Below are positions 38,048-46,570 of a stretch of 64,000 nt of DNA, piece after piece (position 1 is the stretch's first letter; each line of letters opens with the position of its first letter). The position numbers and the translations under genes were made by a program. The DNA lies in assembly GCA_949284065.1 (NCBI GenBank), contig CASDUO010000012.1:1-64000 (forward strand), in the 5' to 3' direction. Source of the stretch: an uncultured Bacillota bacterium. GTDB lineage: Bacteria > Bacillota > Clostridia > Peptostreptococcales > Anaerovoracaceae. The notes beneath the pieces were generated by a model. That model was not told the DNA's origin and did not search any database. It worked only from the letters and a program-made list of their open reading frames with translations.

Positions 38048-39338
38048 GGAAGAGGTCGACAGAGCGGTGAAGCTCCTTGCCAAAGTGGTATATGACAACG
38101 CTGAATATCTGGCGGAGATAGCCGTGGATGAGACCGGTATGGGCAACGTTGCTGACAAAGTGGCTAAAAATAAGCAGAAAGCCAAAATAGTGTGGAGCAA
38201 CCTGAAAGGGAAAAAGTCCAGAGGCGTACTGGATACAGATGAGACTACGGGAATAACGAGGGTCGCAAAACCCATGGGAGTGGTGGCAGCCATAACGCCC
38301 TGCACCAACCCCATAGTCACGCCTATGAGCAATTCCATGTTCGCATTGAAATGCGGCAATGCCATAATCATCACCCCGCACCACAAAGCCATAAGATGCA
38401 GCACAAAAACGGTGGAGCTCATAAATGCGGAACTGGGGAAAGCCGGATATCCGGAAAATCTGATACAGATACTGGATCAGCATTCCAGGGAAAACACGCG
38501 GGCCCTCATATCCAGCGCTGATGTAGTCATCGCGACGGGAGGAGCCGGGATGGTCAATGCAGCGTACAGCTCCGGGAGACCTGCACTCGGCGTAGGCGCG
38601 GGCAACGTGCAGTGTATAATCGATGAAGGATATGACTATAAGGAAGCGGTGCCCAAGATAATAACCGGCAGGACATATGATTACGGTATAATATGCTCGG
38701 GAGAACAGTCTGTGATCTGTCCGGAGAAAGACTTTGAGGAGATCATGGAAATATTCCGGTCGGAAGGGGGATATATAGTCAAGGATCCCGGGGAGCTGGA
38801 AAAAATCAGGGGAGCTCTTTTTGAAGACGGGAAGCCCAACAGGCATTCCGTCGGCCAGTCACCTGAAAAGATAGCGCAGCTTGCCGGCATAGACATGCCG
38901 AAAGGGACGAGGATCATAGTGGCTGTGGCGGAAGGCACGGCAAAGACCGACCTGCTGGGCGGAGAGAAGATGGCGCCGGTGATCGCTGCATATAAGTATA
39001 AGACCCTTGATGAGGCGATAAATATCGCTGCCGACAATCTGGAGAAGGAGGGAAAAGGACACAGCGTAGCTTTCCACTCCGATTCCGAGGATAACATACT
39101 GCGTGTGGGAGAAGCCCTGTGCGTGTCCAGATTCGTGATAAATCAGGTATCTGCAAGTTCAGCAGGAGGAAGTTTCTTTAACGGCCTTGCTCCCACGAAT
39201 ACCCTGGGATGCGGAAGCTGGGGCCATAACAGCATATCAGAGAACCTCGATTACAAACACCTCATGAACGTGTCGAGGATAGCCAGATATATGCCTGACA
39301 ACAAAGTGCCCTCAGATGAAGAACTTTGGAATGATTGA
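38040..39338 (+). CDS. sucD: CoA-acylating aldehyde dehydrogenase, probably succinate-semialdehyde dehydrogenase (frame-split)
   Basis: A 432-residue body of an acylating aldehyde dehydrogenase; catalytic Cys is C219 in YGIICSGEQSVI, a form seen in Clostridium SucD and the ALDH half of AdhE. It would interconvert succinyl-CoA and succinate semialdehyde with NAD(P)H, or acetyl-CoA/acetaldehyde if it is EutE-like. The nearby 4-hydroxybutyrate genes favour SucD. The N-terminal 30 or so residues lie in another frame because of a 17-bp duplication. The body could still be translated by stop-start coupling (ATGA) or a -1 slip on the A6 run; ATG 38040 has no ribosome site of its own. Confidence 0.82.
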   Translation: MSQEEVDRAVKLLAKVVYDNAEYLAEIAVDETGMGNVADKVAKNKQKAKIVWSNLKGKKSRGVLDTDETTGITRVAKPMGVVAAITPCTNPIVTPMSNSMFALKCGNAIIITPHHKAIRCSTKTVELINAELGKAGYPENLIQILDQHSRENTRALISSADVVIATGGAGMVNAAYSSGRPALGVGAGNVQCIIDEGYDYKEAVPKIITGRTYDYGIICSGEQSVICPEKDFEEIMEIFRSEGGYIVKDPGELEKIRGALFEDGKPNRHSVGQSPEKIAQLAGIDMPKGTRIIVAVAEGTAKTDLLGGEKMAPVIAAYKYKTLDEAINIAADNLEKEGKGHSVAFHSDSEDNILRVGEALCVSRFVINQVSASSAGGSFFNGLAPTNTLGCGSWGHNSISENLDYKHLMNVSRIARYMPDNKVPSDEELWND

Positions 39339-39344
39339 TGAGGG

Positions 39345-39377
39345 AGCTCCGGACCAACAGTCCGGGGCTTTATTTTT
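39345..39377 (+). terminator. Terminator after sucD
   Basis: AGCTCCGGAC and GTCCGGGGCT pair around CAACA (one G-T pair), followed by TTATTTTT. Confidence 0.85.
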
Positions 39378-39529
39378 CCTGTACTTATGTATGTGGAGAT
39401 CACTGTTTGGAGGGCCGCATGAAAAGGGAGGAAAGAACCTTCGTATAATTGTTAAAAAAGTAGCGGACAGATAAGCTGTAACCCTTGTATTTTAGGGGAA
39501 TATATCGTATCTTTCGGAAGAAAATATAC

Positions 39530-39558
39530 TTGAATAAGTCTATGTGTAAAGGTATAAT
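39530..39558 (+). promoter_or_regulatory. Promoter of the NifU-type gene
   Basis: TTGAAT at 39530-39535, 17 bp, TATAAT at 39553-39558. It lies in the 257-bp gap between sucD and the NifU-type gene; apart from the sucD terminator and an IS256-end-like string near 39440 I see nothing else there. Confidence 0.75.
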
Positions 39559-39595
39559 CAAGATGATGGCCTTTTGGGAGATTTGGTAATCTTAA

Positions 39596-39874
39596 ATGGA
39601 AGAAAGAATCAGTAGAGTTTTAAAAGAAAAGGTAGACCCGGTGCTGGCCGCTCACTATGGAGGTTCCTATCTGACGGAGTTCAAGGACGGAGTGGCGTGG
39701 ATAAAGCTTACCGGTGAGTGTGCCAATTGCCCGTCGGCTTCAGATACAATAGAAAACGTGGTCAAGGAAATCCTCACTAAAGAAGTCGATGGCGTCGTTG
39801 ACGTTAAATTGGACACTTCTGTAAGTGAGGATCTTATTGATATGGCAAGGAAAATACTCAATAAAGAAGTTTGA
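39596..39874 (+). CDS. NifU C-terminal-domain protein (Fe-S scaffold/carrier)
   Basis: A 92-residue protein consisting of one NifU C-terminal domain with the CANC cluster motif (C42, C45). Such Nfu-type proteins hand [4Fe-4S] clusters to target enzymes. It stands directly upstream of the dehydratase AbfD, which needs a [4Fe-4S] cluster, so a service role for AbfD is plausible (inference). The ribosome site is weak and distant (GGGAG, about 15 bases before the ATG). Confidence 0.85.
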   Translation: MEERISRVLKEKVDPVLAAHYGGSYLTEFKDGVAWIKLTGECANCPSASDTIENVVKEILTKEVDGVVDVKLDTSVSEDLIDMARKILNKEV

Positions 39875-39971
39875 ATACAGAATACGTTATTGGTTATGTG
39901 CGTGAGCACGATCAACATATGAAATCGGCCGATCCGGCCATAAAGTGTAAAAGTAAAGGAGTGATTGTATT

Positions 39972-41444
39972 ATGTTAATGACAGGCGAGCAGTATATCGA
40001 AAGCTTAAGGAAATTGAACACCAGAGTTTATATGTTCGGCGAGAAAATCGACAATTGGGTGGATCACCCTATGATCAGGCCTTCAATAAACTGCGTAAAG
40101 ATGACTTATGACCTGGCACAGGATCCTCAGTATGCAGATCTCATGACTGTCAAATCCAACCTGACAGGTGAGACTATCAACAGATTCGGCCATCTTCATC
40201 AGAGCACAGAGGATCTGAGAAACAAAGTAAAGATGCAGAGACTTTGCGGACAGAAGACAGCATCCTGCTTCCAGAGATGCGTTGGTATGGACGCTTTCAA
40301 CGCTGTATTTTCCACGACTTATGAAGTGGATAAGAAATACGGCACAAAATACCATGAGAACTTCGTAAATTACCTGAAATATGTTCAGGAGAACGACTTG
40401 GTAGTAGACGGCGCAATGACAGACCCTAAGGGCGACAGAGGCGCAGCTCCTCATGCTCAGGAAGATCCCGACCTTTTCCTCCACATCAAAGAGAGAAGAG
40501 AAGACGGTATCATCGTAAGAGGTGCAAAATGCCATCAGACCGGTTCCATCAACTCTCATGAGCACATCATCATGCCCACACAGGCAATGGGTGAGGACGA
40601 CAAGGATTATGCAGTATCCTTCGCATGCCCTTCAGATGCTGAAGGTCTGTTCATGGTTTACGGCAGACAGTCCTGCGACACACGTAAACTTGAAAAAGAT
40701 GCAGATGTAGACCTTGGCAACAAGCAGTTCGGCGGACAGGAAGCTTTGGTAGTATTCGACGACGTATTCATCCCCAACGACAAGATATTCCTTTGCGGAG
40801 AGTATGACTTTGCAGGAATGCTGGTAGAGAGATTCGCTGGATATCACAGACAGTCCTATGGCGGATGCAAAGTAGGTGTAGGCGATGTCATCATCGGTGC
40901 GGCAGCTCTGGCAGCAGACTACAACGGAGCTCAGAAGGCTTCCCACATCAAGGACAAGCTCATAGAAATGACACATCTCAACGAGACGCTTTACTGCTGC
41001 GGTATCGCATGTTCTGCAGAAGGATATCCTACAGAAGCAGGGAACTATCAGATCGACCTGCTCCTGGCAAACGTATGTAAGCAGAATGTTACGAGATTCC
41101 CTTATGAGATAGTAAGACTGGCAGAAGATATCGCAGGAGGACTCATGGTAACCATGCCTTCTGAAGCTGACTTCAAGTCTGACCTGAAGGTAGGAAAGAA
41201 CGGCGAGACTATCGGCGACTTCTGTAACAAATTCTTCAAGGCTTCTCCTGTGGCAACTACAGAAGAAAGAATGAGGATACTCAGGTTCCTGGAGAACATC
41301 TGTCTGGGATCTTCCGCAGTAGGATACAGAACAGAGTCCATGCACGGTGCAGGATCTCCTCAGGCTCAGAGGATCATGATCTCCCGTCAGGGCAATATAG
41401 CTGCAAAGAAGGAACTGGCAAAAGCTATTGCCGGCATCAAATAG
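39972..41444 (+). CDS. abfD: 4-hydroxybutyryl-CoA dehydratase / vinylacetyl-CoA isomerase
   Basis: A 490-residue flavin and [4Fe-4S] enzyme that dehydrates 4-hydroxybutyryl-CoA to crotonyl-CoA. All four cluster ligands fall at the same numbers as in the Clostridium aminobutyricum enzyme: C99 and C103 (ASCFQRCVG), H292 and C299 (YHRQSYGGC). The acyl-CoA-dehydrogenase-like fold is evident throughout. Codons are biased to AAC/GAC/GGC-type choices more than in neighbours, suggesting high expression. AAAGGAG precedes the ATG. Confidence 0.96.
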   Translation: MLMTGEQYIESLRKLNTRVYMFGEKIDNWVDHPMIRPSINCVKMTYDLAQDPQYADLMTVKSNLTGETINRFGHLHQSTEDLRNKVKMQRLCGQKTASCFQRCVGMDAFNAVFSTTYEVDKKYGTKYHENFVNYLKYVQENDLVVDGAMTDPKGDRGAAPHAQEDPDLFLHIKERREDGIIVRGAKCHQTGSINSHEHIIMPTQAMGEDDKDYAVSFACPSDAEGLFMVYGRQSCDTRKLEKDADVDLGNKQFGGQEALVVFDDVFIPNDKIFLCGEYDFAGMLVERFAGYHRQSYGGCKVGVGDVIIGAAALAADYNGAQKASHIKDKLIEMTHLNETLYCCGIACSAEGYPTEAGNYQIDLLLANVCKQNVTRFPYEIVRLAEDIAGGLMVTMPSEADFKSDLKVGKNGETIGDFCNKFFKASPVATTEERMRILRFLENICLGSSAVGYRTESMHGAGSPQAQRIMISRQGNIAAKKELAKAIAGIK

Positions 41445-41457
41445 TTGATTACTTCGG

Positions 41458-41490
41458 ACAAGCCACCGGGCCTCGGCTTTGGTGGCTTGT
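41458..41490 (+). terminator. Hairpin after abfD
   Basis: ACAAGCCACC and GGTGGCTTGT form a perfect 10-bp stem with a 13-base loop. Only TCTAAATTT follows, so it may be a leaky terminator or an mRNA-stabilising hairpin that keeps abfD mRNA above the downstream genes. Confidence 0.55.
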
Positions 41491-41508
41491 TCTAAATTTG
41501 GAGAAAGT

Positions 41509-41790
41509 ATGATCTGCGGCGTAAAATTTTGTGGAGGCTGCAACCCCAGATATGACAGAGGGAAAGCCTTTGAGGATATTAAAAAAGAAAGACCTGATAT
41601 CGAGTTCGCCATAGCACGGGAGGGAGAAAAATATGATTTTCTCATAGTTATCGGAGGCTGTACGTCCTGTTGCGCATCCCATTGTCAGTATACATATGAG
41701 CAGGGACTCATCAAAATGTGGGACAGAGAGCATATAGACAAAGTGCTCGATAAGCTGGACGAGGTGGCGACAAAAATCGATGGCAAATAG
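41509..41790 (+). CDS. Small cysteine-rich protein in the 4-hydroxybutyrate cluster
   Basis: A 93-residue soluble protein with seven Cys, opening with MICGVKFCGGCNPRYDRG and with a second group GGCTSCCASHC in the middle. I do not assign a family function. The CGGCNPRYDR pattern and the second cluster suggest metal or Fe-S binding. The ATG at 41509 has GGAG about six bases upstream; an earlier in-frame TTG start would lie in the abfD hairpin. It sits between the dehydratase and the CoA-transferase, so it may help one of them. Confidence 0.7.
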   Translation: MICGVKFCGGCNPRYDRGKAFEDIKKERPDIEFAIAREGEKYDFLIVIGGCTSCCASHCQYTYEQGLIKMWDREHIDKVLDKLDEVATKIDGK

Positions 41791-41838
41791 AAACAAGTTA
41801 TAGGTTATGATTTATAAGTTAATATGGAGGAAAGAAAT

Positions 41839-43155
41839 TTGGACTGGAAGCAGATTTATGAAGAAAGAAAAATGAGTGCGGATGAGGCCGTAAAAAAAGT
41901 CAAGTCCGGCGATAGAGTCGTTTTCGCTCATGCTGTTGCCGAATCTCTGGTTTTGGCCGATGCTCTTGTGGCAAACAAGGAGAATTACAAAAATGTAACG
42001 ATCTCTCATATGGTGACTCTCGGAAAAGGTGAATACTCATTGCCTGAGAACAAAGAACACTTCACATTCGAAGGATGGTTCACCAGCCCTTCCACAAGAA
42101 AGTCGTTGGAGCAGGGGCATGGAGAGTTCGTTCCTGTATTTTTCCATGAAGTACCGAAATACATAAGAAAAGGTATCTTCCATGTGGATGTTCTGTTCGT
42201 TACAGTAGCACCGCCGGATGAAAATGGAAAATGTTGCGTAGGCGTTTCCTCCGACTACACCATGCAGGCCGCAAAATCGGCAAAAATAATACTGGCAGAA
42301 GTGAATGATCAGGTACCCTATGTGTATGGAGACTGTTTCATAGACGTGGAAGATATAGATGCCTTCGTTGAAACTTCCCACCCTCTCTTTGAGAGCAAGC
42401 CGGCAAAGATCGGACCTGTTGAGGAAGCCATAGGTAAACACTGCGCATCTCTCATAGAAGACGGTTCCACACTTCAGTTGGGTATCGGCGCTATCCCGGA
42501 TGCTGTTTTGGCACAGCTGGGAGACAAAAAGCATCTGGGCATCCATTCGGAAATGTTCTCAGACGGCGTGGTCGACTTGTATGAGAAAGGCGTGTTCGAC
42601 TGCTCAGAAAAATCTCTCAACAAAGGCAAGATGATAGCAACATTCCTCATGGGAACGAAAAAGCTCTATGATTTTGCCGATCATAATCCCATCGTGGAGA
42701 TGAGGCCTGTAGATTATGTAAATAACCCTGAAGTCGTTGCACAGAACTCCAAGTTGGTATGTATAAACGCTTGCGTACAGGTAGACTTTATGGGTCAGAT
42801 ATGTTCTGAATGTATAGGAACGAAGCAGATATCCGGAGTTGGCGGACAGGTGGACTTTGTCAGAGGTGCGGCTATGACTCACGACGGACTGGGCAAGGCT
42901 ATAATAGCGATGCCTTCAGTAAACGTGATGAAGGACGGCACTAAGATATCCAAGATCGTGCCTTATCTGGACCATGGAGCAGCAGTTACCACTTCCAGAT
43001 GCGATGCTGATTACATCGTTACTGAATATGGTATAGCTGAGATGAAAGGGCGTACGCTCCATGACAGGGCAAGACAGCTCATAGATATCGCTCATCCTGA
43101 TTTCAGGGAAGAACTGAAAGAGCAGTTCAAAGAAAGATTCAATATTCCTTATTAA
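41839..43155 (+). CDS. abfT: 4-hydroxybutyrate CoA-transferase
   Basis: A 438-residue class I CoA-transferase (Cat2/AbfT type) that moves CoA from acetyl-CoA or butyryl-CoA to 4-hydroxybutyrate. Catalytic Glu is in GIHSEMFSDG; the oxyanion-hole region QLGIGAIPDAVLAQLG is clear. I choose TTG 41839 (MDWKQIYEERKMS, as relatives begin) because GGAGG (41826-41830) then lies eight bases upstream. An ATG at 41824 would swallow that site. Confidence 0.93.
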   Translation: MDWKQIYEERKMSADEAVKKVKSGDRVVFAHAVAESLVLADALVANKENYKNVTISHMVTLGKGEYSLPENKEHFTFEGWFTSPSTRKSLEQGHGEFVPVFFHEVPKYIRKGIFHVDVLFVTVAPPDENGKCCVGVSSDYTMQAAKSAKIILAEVNDQVPYVYGDCFIDVEDIDAFVETSHPLFESKPAKIGPVEEAIGKHCASLIEDGSTLQLGIGAIPDAVLAQLGDKKHLGIHSEMFSDGVVDLYEKGVFDCSEKSLNKGKMIATFLMGTKKLYDFADHNPIVEMRPVDYVNNPEVVAQNSKLVCINACVQVDFMGQICSECIGTKQISGVGGQVDFVRGAAMTHDGLGKAIIAMPSVNVMKDGTKISKIVPYLDHGAAVTTSRCDADYIVTEYGIAEMKGRTLHDRARQLIDIAHPDFREELKEQFKERFNIPY

Positions 43156-43174
43156 TCAATGACAGGAGGTCAAA

Positions 43175-44296
43175 ATGTTATCATTAAGAGTAGTACCGAA
43201 GATCCATTCTTTTGATACTTTCAAAGAGTTTGCAGAAGAGTTCCAGCTGGGCAAAGGCGACGTGCTTTTGACCAACGAATGGATGTATACACCTTATGTT
43301 AAACCCCACGGCATCGATATCCCGGTGGTTTTCCAGGAAAAGTTCGGAATGGGCGAGCCTTCCGATGAGATGATGGATGCGATAAAGGAGGAAATGGACA
43401 AATATGAATACGACAGGATCATCGCCTTTGGCGGCGGCACTATCGTAGACATATGCAAAGTCCTGGCTTTAGATATCCCCGGAAAGGTCCTTGATGTTTA
43501 TACCGGAGAGGTCCCTCCCAAAAAGATCAAGAAACTGGTAGTGGTGCCCACCACATGCGGAACAGGATCCGAAGTTACCAACGTTGCCATCGCAGAGCTG
43601 AAAGCACTTCATACAAAGAAGGGTATAGCATGTGATGAAACATATGCTGATGATGCAGTACTCATTCCCGAATCCCTTGAGGGACTTCCGGACAAAGTAT
43701 TCGCAACCAGTTCCATCGATGCGCTCATCCACGCCGTTGAATCATATCTCTCACCTAAGGCATCACCTTTCACAGAGATGTATTCACTGGAAGCCATCAA
43801 GATCATCATGGATGGATATAAGAAAGTCATAGACGGCGGAAACGATGCTGCAGCAAGAAAGCCTTATCTCAAAGACTTCCTTCTGGCATCATGTTACGCA
43901 GGCATAGCTTTCGGAAATGCCGGATGCGCAGCAGTTCACGCACTTTCCTATGCTATAGGAGGAGCCTTCCACGTACCTCACGGCGAAGCCAACTATCAGT
44001 TCTTCACCGAAGTGTTCAAGATGTACATGAGAAAAGACCCCAACGGAAAGATCGCATCCTGCAATAAGATCTTTGCAGACATACTCGGATGCGATGTAGA
44101 TGTTGTCTATGATGAGATGGAGAACTTCCTGGGCAAACTGGTTGCCAAGAAACCTCTCAAAGAATACGGAATGACCGAAGCCCAGATCGACGAGTTCACA
44201 AAGATGACAGTAGACAATCAGCAGAGGCTTTTGGCCAACAACTATGTATTCCTTACAGACGAAGAGATCAGAGAGATATTTGCAAATCTTTATTAA
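43175..44296 (+). CDS. abfH: 4-hydroxybutyrate dehydrogenase (iron-containing alcohol dehydrogenase)
   Basis: A 373-residue Fe-ADH that reduces succinate semialdehyde to 4-hydroxybutyrate with NADH. The nucleotide loop is FGGGTIVDICK, the TTCGTGSEVTN motif is typical, and metal-site His residues lie in the DALIHAVESYLS region (with Asp) and in the HALSYAIGGAFHVPHGEAN stretch. It matches the 4HbD branch by length and context. ACAGGAGGTC is the ribosome site. The gene starts 19 bp after abfT. Confidence 0.92.
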   Translation: MLSLRVVPKIHSFDTFKEFAEEFQLGKGDVLLTNEWMYTPYVKPHGIDIPVVFQEKFGMGEPSDEMMDAIKEEMDKYEYDRIIAFGGGTIVDICKVLALDIPGKVLDVYTGEVPPKKIKKLVVVPTTCGTGSEVTNVAIAELKALHTKKGIACDETYADDAVLIPESLEGLPDKVFATSSIDALIHAVESYLSPKASPFTEMYSLEAIKIIMDGYKKVIDGGNDAAARKPYLKDFLLASCYAGIAFGNAGCAAVHALSYAIGGAFHVPHGEANYQFFTEVFKMYMRKDPNGKIASCNKIFADILGCDVDVVYDEMENFLGKLVAKKPLKEYGMTEAQIDEFTKMTVDNQQRLLANNYVFLTDEEIREIFANLY

Positions 44297-44331
44297 TATG
44301 TATCGCTGAAGGAACGTAGTATGAAAATACG

Positions 44332-44361
44332 ACTGCGAGCGGATCACCGTTCGCAGTTTTT
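44332..44361 (+). terminator. Terminator of the 4-hydroxybutyrate operon
   Basis: ACTGCGAGCGG and CCGTTCGCAGT pair around ATCA (one G-T pair), followed by TTTTT... It closes the unit that contains abfT and abfH. Confidence 0.88.
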
Positions 44362-44420
44362 ATCTATCCGTCAACTGGTAAAAACATGAGATTTATGGTA
44401 TCCTCTTTGAAGAGTGTGAC

Positions 44421-44516
44421 TTGTTCCGGCAAAGTAAGCCGAGCAGTGTGGGCCGGCCTGAAAATGTGGCCGGAGGTCGTCTTGGAGACCTGAAAAAGCC
44501 AGTCGTGGAGGAAAAT
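44421..44516 (+). other. Possible structured 5' leader of the malic enzyme gene
   Basis: Between the preceding terminator and the malic enzyme ATG the transcript can fold at least two hairpins: CCGGCC/GGCCGG around TGAAAATGT (about 44453-44475) and AGGTC/GACCT just after it. I cannot match it to a known riboswitch class. Confidence 0.3.
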
Positions 44517-45695
44517 ATGGATTACGCGAAAGAATCTTTGAAGCTGCATGAGGAATGGAAAGGGAAGATACAGGTGAACGCCACGGTGCCGGTAAGCACG
44601 AAAGATGATCTGTCTTTGGCTTATACACCGGGCGTGGCCCAACCCTGTTTGGAGATACAAAAGGATCCGGAAAAGAGTTATGAGCTCACGAGAAGATGGA
44701 ATATGTGTGCGGTAGTAACAGACGGATCTGCAGTGCTTGGTCTGGGAGATATAGGGCCTGAAGCGGGGATGCCTGTTATGGAAGGTAAATGCGTGCTCTT
44801 CAAAGCATTCGCCGATGTGGACGCTTTTCCTATATGCATAAAGTCTAAGGATGTGGACACCATAGTGGAAACGGTATATATGATATCGGGTTCTTTCGGT
44901 GGGATAAATCTGGAAGACATATCTGCGCCCAGGTGCTTCGAAATAGAGAAGAAGCTGAAGGAAAAATGTGACATCCCCATTTTTCATGACGACCAACACG
45001 GAACGGCGGTGATAACCCTTGCGGGCCTCACCAACGCTCTCAAAGTTGTGGAGAAAAAGAAAGAGGACGTTAAAATAGTCACATCGGGTGCCGGAGCTGC
45101 AGCTATATCCATCACAAAACTGCTGCTTTCGGCAGGCTACAAGAATATAGTGATGACCGACAGAAGAGGCGCCATATACAGAAGTAGGCAGGAGGGAATG
45201 AGCTGGATCAAAGAAGAAATGGCTCAGGTGACCAATCTGAATAAAGAAAAAGGGAGCCTTGGAGATGTCATAAAAGGAGCCGACGTGTTTATAGGGGTAT
45301 CGGCCCCCGGGCTTTTGACAAAAGATATGGTGTCATCCATGGGCAGGGATCCGGTGATTTTTGCGTGTGCCAACCCCGTTCCAGAAATATTCCCGCATGA
45401 AGCCGTAGAAGCAGGTGCAGCAGTCATAGCCACAGGAAGGTCGGACTTTCCAAATCAAGTCAATAATGTGCTTGCTTTTCCGGGGATATTCAGAGGGACC
45501 TTTGATGTAAAGGCAAAGGATATAAATGAGGCTATGAAACTGGCTGCAGCGGAGGCTCTCGCCGGGCTCATTTCTCCGGAGGATCTCAGCGCTGAGAATA
45601 TAATACCCAAGGCTTTTGATCCAAAAGTGGGCCCTGCTGTAGCGAAAGCGGTGGCAGAGGCAGCTGTAAGATCCGGTGCAGCTGAGCAAAAATGA
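44517..45695 (+). CDS. Malic enzyme (NAD(P)-dependent, oxaloacetate-decarboxylating)
   Basis: A 392-residue short-form malic enzyme that converts malate to pyruvate and CO2. Motifs: AYTPGVAQPC at the start, TDGSAVLGLGDIGPEAGMPVMEGK, the metal/catalytic FHDDQHGTAV and the Rossmann start VTSGAGAAAISI. The cofactor cannot be fixed by eye. GGAGG at 44507-44511 selects the ATG at 44517. It lies between the 4-hydroxybutyrate operon and a membrane-protein gene and probably has its own transcript. Confidence 0.93.
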   Translation: MDYAKESLKLHEEWKGKIQVNATVPVSTKDDLSLAYTPGVAQPCLEIQKDPEKSYELTRRWNMCAVVTDGSAVLGLGDIGPEAGMPVMEGKCVLFKAFADVDAFPICIKSKDVDTIVETVYMISGSFGGINLEDISAPRCFEIEKKLKEKCDIPIFHDDQHGTAVITLAGLTNALKVVEKKKEDVKIVTSGAGAAAISITKLLLSAGYKNIVMTDRRGAIYRSRQEGMSWIKEEMAQVTNLNKEKGSLGDVIKGADVFIGVSAPGLLTKDMVSSMGRDPVIFACANPVPEIFPHEAVEAGAAVIATGRSDFPNQVNNVLAFPGIFRGTFDVKAKDINEAMKLAAAEALAGLISPEDLSAENIIPKAFDPKVGPAVAKAVAEAAVRSGAAEQK

Positions 45696-45736
45696 TGATG
45701 GATGCAAAGATATAAAACGGAAAGGAATGTTTTATC

Positions 45737-46570
45737 ATGAACAACTATTCAAACACTCCGCCACCCAACAGGATAATAACCATGTCATGTTCCGGCATAA
45801 GGAATATAGCCAGGCAGGCGCTTGCTCGTAACTGGGCAAACGCTCTTGCGGCCACGCTTCTTTATGTCATGCTGGTGGAAGTGCCGCCTCTGGTGCTGGA
45901 TGGCCTATTCGGCACCGTATATTATACAGACAACAGCGGCATGAGTATGGCGATGAATCAGATGAATGCCGAGCTGAGCAGGTCGACCCCTGCGTCTCAG
46001 CTGTACTCTCTGCTTATTGTGGGAGCATTCACATACGGCCTGGCCATGTTTTTTATAGCCATGTTCAGAAAACAGGATGTGTCGCCAATGAAGATATTTG
46101 ACGGATTCCAGTTTTTCGGAAAGGCTTTGGGATTGTATTTGCTTATTGTTTTGTTTGTGATACTCTGGAGTTTTCTGTTAATAATTCCGGGGATAATAGC
46201 CGCATTGCGATATAGTCAGGCGTTTTACATCCTAGCAGACGATCCGCAAAAACCGATCCTCATGTGCATAAATGAGAGCAAATACCTGATGAATGGTAAC
46301 AAAGCCACACTGTTTGTACTTTATCTGTCATTTATGGGATGGATAATCCTGTCATGTATACCGGGAGGAGTCGTCCTGGCGTTGCTGGGAATGGATATCA
46401 CCTACTGGTCCTTCGTAGCGTGTTCGGTGCTGGTAGTAATATGTGTATCTCCGGTGACTACATATATCAATATGACGCAGGTGGCTTTTTATGAGATGCT
46501 TACGGGAAGACTAAGACTGGAGGCGACTCTGTCTGATAGTGAGGGGGAAAAATGGAACGATCAGAATTGA
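45737..46570 (+). CDS. DUF975-family membrane protein
   Basis: A 277-residue membrane protein with about six hydrophobic segments. The N-terminal region RNIARQALARNWANALAATLL and the later segment with ILADDPQKPILMCINESKYLMNGNK are typical of DUF975. Function in bacteria is unknown. Its last 19 bases overlap the MurE-like ligase gene, so the two are coupled. Confidence 0.82.
   Translation: MNNYSNTPPPNRIITMSCSGIRNIARQALARNWANALAATLLYVMLVEVPPLVLDGLFGTVYYTDNSGMSMAMNQMNAELSRSTPASQLYSLLIVGAFTYGLAMFFIAMFRKQDVSPMKIFDGFQFFGKALGLYLLIVLFVILWSFLLIIPGIIAALRYSQAFYILADDPQKPILMCINESKYLMNGNKATLFVLYLSFMGWIILSCIPGGVVLALLGMDITYWSFVACSVLVVICVSPVTTYINMTQVAFYEMLTGRLRLEATLSDSEGEKWNDQN

Noticed and set aside
40632-41645. 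Minus-strand open frame of 337 codons
   Set aside because: It is antisense to abfD, whose cluster ligands match the characterised enzyme position for position, and is Cys/Ser-rich as a codon-bias artefact.
44421-44516. c-di-GMP or THF riboswitch before malic enzyme
   Set aside because: The conserved cores of these classes could not be found; only generic GC hairpins are seen.
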